From Astragalus membranaceus (Eukaryota > Streptophyta > Magnoliopsida > Fabales > Fabaceae): DNA of 64,000 nucleotides. A program made the translations under genes and the position numbers. This document shows, piece by piece, positions 45,011-55,783 of the stretch (positions are counted from its first letter, which is position 1; each line of letters starts with the position of its first letter). The notes beneath the pieces were generated by a model that made no database searches, was not told the origin of the DNA, and worked only from the letters and a program-made list of their open reading frames with translations. The stretch covers positions 20,891,251 to 20,955,250 of the forward strand of contig CM076847.1 of assembly GCA_039519185.1 (NCBI GenBank). The letters run 5' to 3'.

Positions 45011-46937
45011 ATGGATCCAGGAGGAGGTTCTGACTCACCACCGAGACGTCTTAATAAAGGGAAGAAGACTATGACCGATGAACCTCCTAGGAGGAGGCGT
45101 AATCGTGAGGTGGAACTTAATATTGGGAATATGAGGAGCCATAATTCGTTTGTGGGCCCACCATCTACTTCCCCACAACCTTCGCCTCCATCTGGCCCTG
45201 GATGGTTTCATTTACCATCTCATGGGCATTATACGGGCCCAACAGCTGGGTATGGCGCAACAGCTGGGTATGGCGCAGCAGCTGGGTATGGCGCAGCAGC
45301 TGGGTATGGAGCAGCAGCTGGGTTTGGCGCACCAGCTGGGTATGGCGCATCAGCTGGGTATGGCGCACCAGCTGGGTATGGCGCATCAGCTGGGTATGGC
45401 GCAGCAGCTGGGTTTGGCGCACCACCTGGGCATATAGGCTCATCATCTGGACATATAGGCCCATCAGCTGGGTTATCTATGCCTACACCAGATCCCCAGG
45501 ATGATATTCAGCATGATGTACATGATGTTGGTGGGGGTAATGTTGATGCTGATTCATCCACTGATGACGAGAGAGTGGAGGTGATTGTTATTAATGGTAT
45601 CAGACTCAAAGTCATTTATAGCAGTGGTAATGCGTAAGTATTATATTGTTTGTTTTTTTAAAGTTAATTATGCAACGACTTATATATATTTGATAATTGT
45701 TTGATATATCTTTCAATATGCAGGCTTCTTCCTGCAAAGGTAGCTTCATCAAACATCACTCATGTCATCCGCAAACGATATTTTCAAACGTTCCATAAAA
45801 AGTGGAGCGATGTCGAAGAAGATGAAAGAAATGATCTGCTAGACTTCTTTAGGGTAAGTGTTAATTATTTTGTCATTACTTATAATTGTTTGTTTAAATT
45901 TTATGTTTAATAACGTTTAATATAATGCAGACCAAGGTAACTTGGGACACAGAAGACGATGACAATGTGCGGAGAATTTTTTTCAGAAGGATGGGCGCTC
46001 AAATTTTTGATTTGCTTTATAAGCTCCGCTGTAAAGATAAGAAGCCTTCCTACATGAGTGATGAGATTTGGAATGCCTTCAAGAGCCATTGGGCTTCACA
46101 GGCTTTCAAGGATGCTGCTGCAAAAGCCAAAAATAATAGAAACTCGGAAAAGGGTGGCTCGCTTCACTGCGGTGGGTCCATCAACCAGGCTCAGCATGCT
46201 GCTAGAATGGTAAATTATTTTTCAAATCTATGTGTTTTTTATATTATTTAATTAGTTAGCAATTTTTAAAAATGTGTTTCATCTTACAGAGTAAGAAGGC
46301 AGGACGCCCTATCACTGCTCCTGAGCTGCATAGAGCCACCCATGTGAGGAAAGGCACTGGCGAGTATGTTGATGAGCGCTCCAAGATGACCCAGGTAAAT
46401 ATACATATTGATTTGTATTATATAATGTTCATTTGTCAAAATGGAGCGCTAATTTGTGGTTATTCAAAACAGGAGCAAATAAATGAGTTCATGACTCAGC
46501 TAACTCAGGGGAGCTGGAACCCTGATTCATTTGGCCAACTTACTCCTGAGATGAGAGATCTGGCAAACAAACATTGGGAGAAGACAGTAGGTTGGTCTAA
46601 GGGTCGCCTGTATGGTACGGGGCCCATGGCTCCATGTATGAGTCAGTCTGGGGCCGAGAGCAGCAGAAGACGGAGTCGACCAGCTTATACTCCTGCGGAG
46701 ACAGAGCATATTAGGCGGCTGGAGCAGGAGCTGCACGAGACTCGACAGGAGGTCAGGACCTCCTCTGAGGCGATGAGAAAGATGCAGCAAGATTATGAGA
46801 AGGTGACCCGTAGGCAGGAGCTGATGTTTAAGTATTTTAAGAATATGCAGCAAAATGAGCAGCAGCAAAATGAGCAGCAGCAAGATGAAGAGGAAGCTGA
46901 GGAGGAAGCTGAGGAGTCTGATGGTGGCAGCTTTTAG
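45011..46937 (+). CDS. TNPA-like protein (Transposase_24 / Ptta family), about 533 residues
   Basis: Five exons, 45011-45633, 45724-45853, 45931-46209, 46290-46394 and 46473-46937, join in frame with GT-AG borders. The N-terminus is basic (RRRRNREVELN) and followed by about twelve pentapeptide repeats of AGYGA type (residues about 78-140). The middle (KRYFQTFHKKWSDV..., then WNAFKSHWAS) matches the plant En/Spm accessory family. The segment THVRKGTGEYVDERS and the motif WEKTVGWSKGRLYGTGP follow, then a glutamate/glutamine-rich coiled-coil C-terminus. In this superfamily the protein binds subterminal repeats and helps bring the ends together. It is directly downstream of the transposase, same strand. 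Confidence 0.9.
45240..45425. repeat. 15-bp coding minisatellite (gctgggtatggcgca)
   Basis: About twelve units encode A-G-Y/F-G-A-type pentapeptides. Because 15 is a multiple of three, all frames stay open, producing false overlapping frames on both strands. Confidence 0.95.
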
Positions 46938-47109
46938 TTTTGTTGATTAAATATTTTGTTATAACATATCAGATTAAGTGTTGTTGATTCAAAATTTATG
47001 TTATTGGATAATTTTTATTTTAAACTATTTTATGTATTTTAGATTTTATTATTTATTAATAAAATAAACAGGTATAAAAGCAGATAAAATAAAATAAAAA
47101 TTTCATCAG

Positions 47110-47505
47110 GTTGAGCAGTAGCGTGGGAATTAGCGAGGGGCTTAGCGAGGGAACGTGGCCACGTGGTTGATCATTAGCGAGGGCATTAGCGACGGGGTTA
47201 GCGAGGGAACGTTGCCACGTGGTTGAGCAGTAGCGTGGGAATTAGCGAGGGAACGTGGCCACGTGGCTGAGCAGTAGCGAGGGAATTAGCGAGGGAGCGT
47301 GGCCACGTGGCTGAGCAGTAGCGAGGGATCTAGCGAGGGACACTGCCCTCGCTAATTAGCGAGGGACCCATATCCCTCGCTAATCGCATTTGCAAGGAGG
47401 GAATTAGCGAGGGAAATTGTCCCTCGCTAATTCCCTCGCAAATGACGTTTAGCGAGGGAATAAGGTGATTTAGCGAGGGACTTTTCCGTCGCAAATGACC
47501 TTTTT
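47110..47505. repeat. CACTA-2 right subterminal repeats
   Basis: About twenty ttagcgaggga-type motifs, with larger duplicated units such as gggaacgtggccacgtgg and ggctgagcagtagcgaggga. Confidence 0.9.
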
Positions 47506-47513
47506 TTGTAGTG

Positions 47514-48889
47514 ATTGATCGGTACAAGGCAAGACTAGTGGCTAAAGGATTCACTCAGACCTATGGCAATGATTATGAGGAGACTTTTTCTCCTGTGGCA
47601 AAGATGAACACTGTTCGGATCTTACTATCACTTGCTGCCCACTCCGGGTGGGAACTAAACCAATTTGATGTCAAAAATGCATTCTTGCATGGAGATTTAG
47701 AGGAGGAGGTGTATATGGAGATTCCTCCAGGATTTGGTTCAAAAGAGAGAACAAACAAGGTGTGCCGATTAAGGAAAGCTTTATATGGGCTAAAACAGTC
47801 TCCTCGAGCATGGTTTGGGAGATTTACAAAGGCAATGGTGTACTTAAGCTATAAGCAAAGTCAGGGAGATCACACTCTTTTCTTCAAACATTCAAAAGAT
47901 GGAAAACTGTCTATACTTCTTGTTTATGTTGATGATATCATTATTACAGGTGACGATTTGGCTGAGAGACAGCTACTTACAGAGAAATTATCAGCAGTGT
48001 TTGAAATGAAGGACCTTGGGCAACTTAAGTATTTCTTGGGAATCGAGGTAGCCTACTCAAAATAAGGCATTTTTATCTCTCAAAGAAAGAATGTGCTTGA
48101 CCTATTGCAAGAAACTGGAAAACTTGGATGCAAACCTACAAGTGTTCCGATAGAGCAGGATCACAAAATTAGCTTTGAAGAAAAAAGTGCCAAAGTTGAC
48201 AAGGTCCAATATCAGAGATTGGTGGGAAAATTGATTTACTTGGCACACACTAGACTTTGATTTGGCTTATGCAGTCAGTGTGGTGAGGCAATTCATGCAT
48301 GACCCGAGGGTGAGACATTTGCAGGCTGTTGATCGTATTATTCAATATCTCAAGGCCTCTCCAGGAAGAGGACTATTGTTCAAAAGAGGTGAGAGCCAAA
48401 CTATGGAAGCTTATACTGATGCTGACTATGCAGGTTCAGTAAGTGATAGAAGATCTACTTCAGGTTACTGCACCTTCCTATGTGGGAACCTCGTTACTTG
48501 GAGGAGTAAGAAGCAAAATGTAGTGGCTTGATCATGCGTTGAGGCTGAATTTAGAGCTTTAGCACAAGGAATCTGTGAACTATTGTGGATGAAGATTGTA
48601 CTAAATGACTTGAAGATACAATGTGAAGGTCCTATGAAGTTATTTTGGGATAATAAATCGGCTATCAGTATTGCTCATAATCCCGTTCAACATAACAGGA
48701 CGAAGCACATAGATATAGATCGTCACTTCATTAAGGAAAAGCTTGACAACGGGTGAATAACTACAGCTTACATTCTTTCGGGACACCAATTGGCAAATGT
48801 GTTAACGAAGGGCTTGCCAACAGAGCATTTCAAAGAACTTACATCCAAGCTGGGAATGATAGATATCTATTCACCAGCTTGAGGGGGAG
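47514..48889 (+). pseudogene. Copia pol, 3' part: rest of reverse transcriptase and RNase H
   Basis: Resumes with YKARLVAKGFTQ, includes the catalytic YVDDIII (about 47925) and continues through FGLLYGLKQSPRAW-like sequence to a stop at 48063-48065. Further on, an RNase H part (TDADYAGSVSDRRSTSGY, about 48417) has a TGA at 48529-48531 and another near 48753. It ends just before the purine tract of the 3' LTR. Several breaks make it non-functional. Confidence 0.9.
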
Positions 48890-49031
48890 TGTTGTAAATA
48901 GTGTAATTTGTAATTATTTATCCGGCCCAATTATCAGGCCCGTTAGACTTACATTTAGAATAGCCTATTTAAATGGATTAGTGCTTGTACTCTAAAAACA
49001 CTTGAAATAATTTTCCGTATATTTTTCTACA
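48890..49031 (+). repeat. 3' LTR of the copia element
   Basis: About 142 bp, starting tgttgtaaatagtg after the purine tract and ending tttttctaca. Confidence 0.85.
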
Positions 49032-49049
49032 AAGAGATATGGGTAATTT

Positions 49050-49615
49050 TTGACAAGAAATTGGTTTAAAAAATGTGTTAATAATTTTATCAAAAGGTAG
49101 TTATGAGAAATGGAGAAAGCCTCAATTGCCTTTCAGTGACTTAGTGACCATACAACAAACTAGTTACCTAAATTGACAAAGTATGATGATTTCTACTGAG
49201 AGTATTTTCTCTCTTGCAGAGTGACAATTTATCTCTGTTTGGTTCGTTCTTGGAAGGTCGAATTTAATGTAATGTAAAGTGCAACTTGATTTTTACAAAT
49301 AAGTTGTGTATATCTCCTAATTTCAGCTACTGGAATAGTTGCCTAGCAAAGCCATGTAAGTTGTGTATATCTATTAAGGTAGACTTAAAACTTGAAGCTC
49401 GGCACGTGGGGAATAATTCAATCCAAAGAGATAGGCAGAGCCAAAAAGTAAGTGGCGTCAGAAGGCATAATAAATACAATAATGCTATTCAGCCAAAAAA
49501 CTTAGCCAAAATACAGCCAAAAAATACAGAATACGTATTATACAATGGAAATACGGAGGACCAGCCAAAAAATAAAAGAAATAATAATTTTTTTTTTGCT
49601 AAAACTGATTCATTC
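49050..49615. other. No gene seen; upstream region of the FAR1-type gene
   Basis: AT-rich. Near 49490-49570 the phrase agccaaaaaa/tagccaaaa occurs four times within 80 bp, which would fit a terminal or subterminal motif of a transposon, but no partner end was found. Confidence 0.4.
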
Positions 49616-50429
49616 AACGCAGTGTCACTCCGCAGCTCCCTCCTCCCTTGAAGCTCTCACTCCGCAGCTCCCTCGCTCAAGCTCTCTCTCTCTCGCTCTC
49701 TCCTCCCTTCAAGCTCTCACCTCCGCAGCTCCCTCGCTCGCGCTCTCTCCTCCCCGCAGCTCCCTCGCTCGCGCTCTCTCTCGCGCTCTCACCCCTCCCT
49801 CGCCCTCTCTCCTCCGTCGCCCTGCTCTCCCCTTGAAGCTCTCACCGTCGTGACTCCGCACGGGCCGAAGCTTCTTCACCTCTTCTCCACTGCAACCTTA
49901 GGATTAGAATCAGGTAATTTATACTAATTTATACTGAAACGAAACCCTATTCTTGTTATCCAAAATTGGAATTTGAGCATGATTATTAGATTAAACATTG
50001 TCCTTTACCAGATTTGTTTATGGCTTTGAAAAGTTGGTGAATTGGGGCAGTAATTTGGCTATCTGTAGTTGATATCCGAACATATTGGTTTATAGCTTTG
50101 AAAAGTTGGTTAATTGAGGCAGTAATGTGGCTATCTGTAGTTGAAAAAACAGATTGGTTTATGGCTTTGAAAAGTTGGTTAATTGGGGCAGTAATGTGGC
50201 TATGTGTAGTTGAAATACCAGATTGGTTTACTCTATAGTACATGTCACACCAAGAACATTTGAGTTATACTTAAGAAATTGGGATTTAAAAGTTGGTTAA
50301 TTGGGGTTGTTTAGCTGATATGTTAAGAAATTTCGGTTTACATCTATACACTATATTAAATTTAATATAAGCTATACATAATTGGATTTTATTGTGCAGT
50401 ACTGCTGTGACGCCGACATCTAAAAGTTC
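49616..50429 (+). promoter_or_regulatory. 5' leader exon and first intron of the FAR1-type gene
   Basis: A CT-rich leader with repeated gcagctccctcgctc phrases ends at a donor AATCAG|GTAATTT (49913). The acceptor TTGTGCAG is at 50399, 30 bp before the ATG, and in-frame stop codons precede the ATG. The intron holds three copies of a unit of about 64-74 bp (50020-50228, ggctttgaaaagttggttaa followed by ggcagtaatgtggctat). The leader's second half and the donor are closely similar to 56060-56260 in front of the gene at 56533. Confidence 0.65.
50020..50228. repeat. Three-copy tandem repeat in the leader intron
   Basis: Three units share tttgaaaagttggt, ggcagtaat and ggctat. The first differs most. 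Together they give overlapping short false frames on the minus strand. Confidence 0.85.
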
Positions 50430-53400
50430 ATGGAGGGTGGTGATACATTCGTTGAGGGTGAAAGTGTTGACGCTGAAGGTATAACAGTTGACAACCCCAA
50501 CAATGACGATACATGTTGGGAGCCAACAATCGGGATGTGTTTTGCTTCATTAGATGAGGGGATATCTTATTATGGTGAGTATGCCATAAAAAAAGGATTT
50601 GGATGGAAAATTAGAACATCAGTAAAGGGAAAGGATGGGGAAATCAACTACAGAATTCTGTCATGCTCGAGAGAGGGGTCTAGCGCGCAAATGTCAAAAA
50701 TTCCATGTTCATTGAAGACACTTCCGACTAGGGTGAGCAATTGTCCTGCCAAGATATGTTTCAAGTTAGAAACAGATGGAGTATGGTATATCAAAAAATT
50801 TGTAGATGAGCATTGTCACCAATTGAGCCCCACAAAGTCAAGGTTGTTTAGGGCAAACAAGAAAATAAATCTGCATGTGAAGAGAACAATCCAAATCAAC
50901 GATGAAGCGGGCGTGAGGATCAACAAAACTTTCCAATCTCTTGTTACAGATGCAGGAGGCCATGAAAATATACCATTTTGTGAAAAGGACGTGAGGAATT
51001 TTGTCAACAAGGAAAGGCGTTCAATTGGTAAAGGCGGTGATGGGAAGGCGTTGATTAGTTACTTTTATGAAATGAGGGAACAAAATTCGAATTTCTTCTA
51101 TGATATTGATTTGGATGATGGTTTTCATGTGAAGAATGTCTTTTGGGCCGATGCAAGAAGTAGAGCTGCTTATGAATATTTTGGAGATGTCGTGACATTT
51201 GATACAACATATCTGACCAATAAATATGAGATGCCTTTTGCTGCGTTTGTAGGTGTGAATCCCCATGGTCAATCAACATTACTTGGGTGTGGCCTAGTTT
51301 CCGGTGAAGACGAAGAGTCATTTGTGTGGCTTTTTCAATCATGGCTTTCTTGCATGCTAGGAAAGTCCCCCTTGGGTATTGTCACCGACCAATGCAAGGC
51401 TATGAAAAATGCCATTGAGACAGTCTTCCCTACTACTCGCCATAGGTGGTGTTTATGGCATATCATGAAAAAAATTCCCGAAAAACTCAGTGGCTATGGT
51501 GAATATTACAAGATAAAGGCAGCAATGAAAGAAGCAGTTTATGATACTTACACAATTGTTGATTTTGAAGATAAATGGCGTTCCTTCATAGACAAATTTC
51601 AGCTTCAAGAGAATGACTGGTTAAGTGGGTTGTATAAGGAGCGACATAGATGGGCACCGACTTTGTTAAGGAAATATTTCTGGGCGGGCATGTCAACAAC
51701 ACAACGCAGTGAGAGCATACATGCTTTCTTTGATGGATATATCAATTCAACAACAAGTCTTGGTCAATTTGTAAAACAATATAGCAATGCTCTAAAAAAT
51801 AAAGCAGAAAAAGAATTTGCAGCTGATTTTCAATCAATAGATACAATAATTCATTGTGGGTCCACCTCCTCTATTGAAAGGCAGTTCCAACGTGATTACA
51901 CACATGCAAAATTTAAGGAGGTTCAAACTGAATTTAGAGGTAAAATGAATTGTGTCCCCTCCTTGGAGTCACTGGAGGGTTGCGTTGCTACATATAATGT
52001 GTTGGAGGAGATAATAGTTGGAGATAGACCAAAAGAGCGCTACCTTAAAGTATTGTTCAATCGTGACAACTATGATGTCAACTGTGAATGCTCGTTCTTT
52101 GAGTTTAGAGGAATTTTGTGTTGCCATGTATTATGTGTTTGTGCTAAAGAGAGGGTTGAAAAAGTTCCAGAGAAGTATGTTTTGACAAGATGGAAGAAAA
52201 ATATTAAAAGGAAGCATGCATATATTAAGATCAATTATGGTGTGAAGGAATTGATGCCACAGATGGATAGGTTTGAGAAATTGTGCAAGCATTTCTACGA
52301 GGTTGCTGAAGTAGCAGCGGAGTCTGAATATGCCACAAAAGCATTCCATGAACTATTGCATCAATTTAGTTCTGATTTGCCAAGTATGGATCCTACAATG
52401 GATAATATTAAAAGCAAGGTTTTGAATGATGACTCAATCCCAGACAGTCTCCCTACTTGTCACAGTCCATTGAGGGTAAAGCGTAAAGGTCATCCTCCTG
52501 CAAACAGAAAAATATCAACAGTTGAGAAAGTTGTTAAAAAGAGAGTGAATAAGCGAACCAAGCGAGCTAATGACAAAAACAATACGGAGGTTTGTCTTGT
52601 TTTTTAACAAATTATGTATTAAGCATTAAAATCTATATCACATGCATCTTACTGTTTTTTGTATAATGTGTAGGCCGGCAATATTGGGACGGTGGGTATG
52701 GAAGTCAACACCGACATTTGTGTGGAATCAACTATTGAGGTTACTACTGGTGGAGATGTGACGGAAGCAACTACTTTGGTTTGTGTCCATTATAAGTTTT
52801 TACTTTCAGTGTAGAGTTTCCAATTTTCAATTTGTTCACGGACTAATTTGATCCGTCAGAAAATTTCGGGAGCTATTATGTACTATTGTTGAGTTTGAGT
52901 TGTAACTTGTTGTTCATAATTTCAAGACTTATCAGGAGGTCATTGGGTTGGATTCATTTATAACTCGTGGAGAGTTGTTGGATGCAAACAATGTGGTTTA
53001 GTTTGCATCAGATGATTGTGCAAACTTCATTTAGTATGTTAACTACAACGTTAAGTTTTTTCTGTATCATTTTCATCATTCAATGAAATTAGTTATTTCG
53101 CATTTGTGGATTAGTGATTTTACATATCTTCACTTTGACCTGAAGTCAAGTTTAGTTGAACTTATTTAACAATTCCTCTATACAGTCAGGAAATGTATAT
53201 ATAAACAATGAAGCTGGATTCTCAGATTTTGCGCACAACAGTTGGGCTTCTCAATGTCCAACCGTTACAGAAGCAACTTATTTAAAATTAGACAATGCAA
53301 CTAACAATTTTACTTCCTCTTGTCAGGCATGTTGTTTGATTGTCTGTTATTACAGTTTTTATTTATATGTTCATGTTGTTAAACAGAATAAGTGATTATT

Positions 53401-53504
53401 AACAGGTAGGAGGTGAGATTCCATTCATGGAACTTTTGGCAAACATGGAAACAGACTTCACAGGATTGTCACAATTGACTACAAATCAACTTCATTTAGG
53501 TTGA
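50430..53504 (+). CDS. FAR1/FHY3-family MULE transposase-like protein
   Basis: The main exon 50430-52589 is a clean 720-codon frame. Likely further exons are 52674-52778, 52936-52995, 53186-53326 (ending in a GC donor) and 53406-53504, for about 854 residues; the last three are less sure. A FAR1-type zinc DNA-binding domain lies at residues about 45-135. The MULE transposase domain follows, with D258 (in FDTTY), D320 (in VTDQCKAM) and E428 (in TTQRSESIHAFF) as the candidate DDE triad. A SWIM zinc finger has C552, C554, C564 and H566. The tail is basic (KKRVNKRTKRANDK). FAR1-type proteins are either transposases of Mutator-like elements or domesticated transcription factors. An intact triad and nearby repeats leave both open. 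Confidence 0.85.
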
Positions 53505-53737
53505 AGGATACCTCCCTGCATATTAATGGTCATGAGTATTTTTTGTTGTAATTAAAGATATATGTATAGGGGATGGTCATGAGAAATTGTTGTTGTAATT
53601 AGACATATATGTATCTTTTGATGCCTTAATTGATGTAAATGTTGTAAATGACATCAGGTACTAATTTGGATACACTTTGTATAGTCAGTGTGTGAAGTTG
53701 AAGTTAACAGGTTGCTTAATGTTGTTTCACAGCCATA
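53505..53737. other. 3' flank of the FAR1-type gene
   Basis: Contains repeated gttgttgtaatta and acatatatgtat phrases near 53545-53612. The sequence then runs straight into the satellite units. Confidence 0.5.
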
Positions 53738-54301
53738 CAATTGAGTAGGCAAGACCAATGACCAAGGTAGACAAATAAATCACCAACATTTTTAACACAA
53801 TAGCCAACCCTCCTTAGTCGAAAACTATTATGACATATCACTGTGTCTTCATATGGGACACCAAAGAAGGGTACTCTGAACCTTGGTATGTCATATCTTC
53901 GCATAGGGGTTAGGTCATGTACTTTCAATTGAGTAGGCAAGACCAATGACCAAGGTAGACAAATAAATCACCAACATTTTTAACACAATAGCCAACCCTC
54001 CTTAGTCGAAAACTATTATGACATATCACCGTGTCTTCATATGGGACACCAAAGAAGGGTACTCTGAACCTTGGTATGTCATATCTTCGCATAGGGGTTA
54101 GGTCATGTACTTTCAATTGAGTAGGCAAGACCAATGACCAAGGTAGACAAATAAATCACCAACTTTTTTAACACAATAGCCAACCCTCCTTAGTCGAAAA
54201 CTATTATGACATATCACTGTGTCTTCATATGGGACACCAAAGAAGGGTACTCTGAACCTTGGTATGTCATATTTTCGCATAGGGGTTAGGTCATGTACTT
54301 T
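53738..54301 (-). repeat. Satellite array A: three 188-bp units, inverted relative to array B
   Basis: Units begin caattgagtaggcaagacc at 53738, 53926 and 54114, each exactly 188 bp, and are nearly identical to one another. Read on the minus strand they align with the 189-bp monomers at 59150-64000 at roughly 80-85% by eye, sharing ggttcagagtacc, gaagacacagtgatatgtca and ggttggctattgtgtta. The 60-70 codon minus-strand frames in the units arise from the repeat. Confidence 0.93.
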
Positions 54302-54491
54302 CAAAAAAAAATTTTATATTTTTTTTCCCAACACTACAGTTTAGTATTATACTTTGTCTACAAGGTATAATATTTAAAAAAAAAAAATTTAAATTCGTGA
54401 GAAAAATGGTCCTAAACTTAGGTAAAAAACCATTTTAATACCCTTCTCATTCTCTGTTTTCTCTGTGCGAAATTTACAATTAAAAAAAAGA
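54302..54491. other. AT-rich spacer with a 50-bp phrase repeated beyond the MULE element
   Basis: The segment 54438-54488 (atacccttct, then tgttttctctgtgcgaa and acaattaaaaaaa) recurs at about 55850-55900 with few changes. No gene. Confidence 0.6.
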
Positions 54492-55783
54492 GGCTAAATA
54501 GCACTTTTGGTCCTTTATCTTTGCTCCAAATTTCACTTTGGTCCTTTATCTTTTTTTTGGTCCGTTTTGGTCCTTTATCTTCTATTTTCGTTTCACTTTG
54601 GTCCTTTATCTTTTTTTTTATCCGTTTTGGTCCTTTATCTTTCATATCGTTTCATTTTGGTCCCTCACGTTATTATTTAATTCAATTAAAACATTAAAAC
54701 AATTAAAACAATTAATTCAATTAAAACAAAATTATTTTAAAACAATTAAAACAAAAATTTGGTCCCCCACCGTGAACCCCTCTCCCCCCCCCCCCCACCG
54801 TGAACCCCTCCCCCACCGTGAACCACCGTCAGCCACCAACAACCACCACCCACCACCACCACCTCCCAAACCCAGATCTGGTTTGCCTAACCACCACCCA
54901 CCCAACCACCACCCAACCACCACCCACCACCACCCACAATTAGATTCATAAAGAAAGTTCAAAAGCAAAACCCAGCAATTTTTTTTTGATCTTTAACAAA
55001 TTATCCTTCAATGGGTTTTAAACAGAAAAATCTGATGGAGTGATGGCACTGTTGGAAGGGGAGGGAGGTTAATTTGGTGGCGATGTTCTGAGAACCCTAA
55101 ATATTCTGACCCTCGAAGGAAAGCATGGAACCTTCCTGGTAGAGATTGGCGAGACCGGATCGGTTTTATTGATTATTTTTGGTTCTTGAATGTGAATCCT
55201 GATCTGGCTTTTATTGATTATTTTTTTGCGGTTGTTCAGGAATCAAACAATATGTGAGAGTGAGAACCAGCGAGAAGTAGATCTGATGGTGCTTATTCCT
55301 TTTCTTCTTCCACGTTCGGCATCTATGTCTCTGATTGTGTGTGTTTTGTATTAAAATCATTTTTTGCTGGTAGGAAAGCATGAATCTAATTGTGGGTGGT
55401 GGTTGGGTGGGTGGTGGTTAGGCGAACCAGATCTGGGTTTGGGAGGTGGTGGTGGTGGGTGGTGGGGGGGAAGGGGTTCACGGTGTGGGGGAGAGGGGTT
55501 CACGGTGGGGGACCAAATTTTTGTTTTAATTGTTTTAAAATAATTTTGTTTTAATTGAATTAATTGTTTTAATTGTTTTAATGTTTTAATTGAATTAAAT
55601 AATAACGTGAGGGACCAAAATGAAACGATATGAAAGATAAAGGACCAAAACGGATAAAAAAAAAGATAAAGGACGAAAGTGAAACGAAAATGAAAGATAA
55701 AGGACCAAAACGGACCAAAAAAAAGATAAAGGACCAAAGTGAAATCTGGAGCAAAGATAAAGGACCAAAAGTGCTATTTAGCC
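54492..55783. mobile_element. Mutator-type element with long inverted repeats, 1292 bp
   Basis: The ends GGCTAAATAGCACTTTTGG and CCAAAAGTGCTATTTAGCC begin inverted repeats of roughly 400-470 bp (54492 to about 54950 and about 55380-55783). They include repeated tttggtcctttatctt phrases and a CCACC-rich tract. The flanks are an exact 9-bp match aaaaaaaga (54483-54491 and 55784-55792), the duplication size of Mutator elements, though this A-rich sequence is low in information. The central 430 bp has no transposase and no convincing gene. Confidence 0.85.

Larger units (their letters stand above)
39817..47513 (+). mobile_element. CACTA (En/Spm) DNA transposon 2, 7697 bp, nearly intact
   Basis: The ends CACTACAAAAAA and TTTTTTTGTAGTG are flanked by a 3-bp duplication att (39814-39816 and 47514-47516). 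Both subterminal zones are packed with ttagcgaggga / tccctcgctaa motifs. It encodes a TNP2-type transposase (41137-44784) and a TNPA-like protein (45011-46937), both with long open exons. The only clear lesion I see is a changed splice donor in the transposase gene. The motif set and sequence differ from CACTA-1, so they are different families of the same superfamily. It is inserted in the reverse transcriptase region of the copia element, same strand. Confidence 0.96.
37112..49031 (+). mobile_element. Degenerate Ty1/copia retrotransposon, split by CACTA-2
   Basis: Short LTRs lie at 37112-37241 and 48890-49031 (shared atccggcccaattatcaggc and ending tttttctaca). A primer site TGGTATCAC follows the 5' LTR and a purine tract (gagggggag) precedes the 3' LTR. 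The order protease, integrase, reverse transcriptase, RNase H is the copia order. Gag is essentially missing. A 7.7-kb CACTA element sits inside the reverse transcriptase coding region. LTR differences and stop codons show it is old. No clean 5-bp target duplication is visible. Confidence 0.9.

Noticed and set aside
45150..45504. Overlapping frames rich in QLGMA, SWVWR and HTQL on both strands
   Set aside because: Shadows of the 15-bp coding minisatellite of the TNPA-like gene, since the unit length keeps all frames open.
53716..54304. Three similar minus-strand frames of 63-76 codons as a tandem gene family
   Set aside because: They are the satellite units read through. The 188-bp unit breaks the frame between units, and the related 189-bp units have stops and a shift at the same place.
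54538..54951. 137-codon frame with LFFGPFWSFIF and PPPH repeats
   Set aside because: Lies in the inverted repeat of a Mutator-type element. The inverted copy gives the same frame on the other strand, and composition is repeat-driven.
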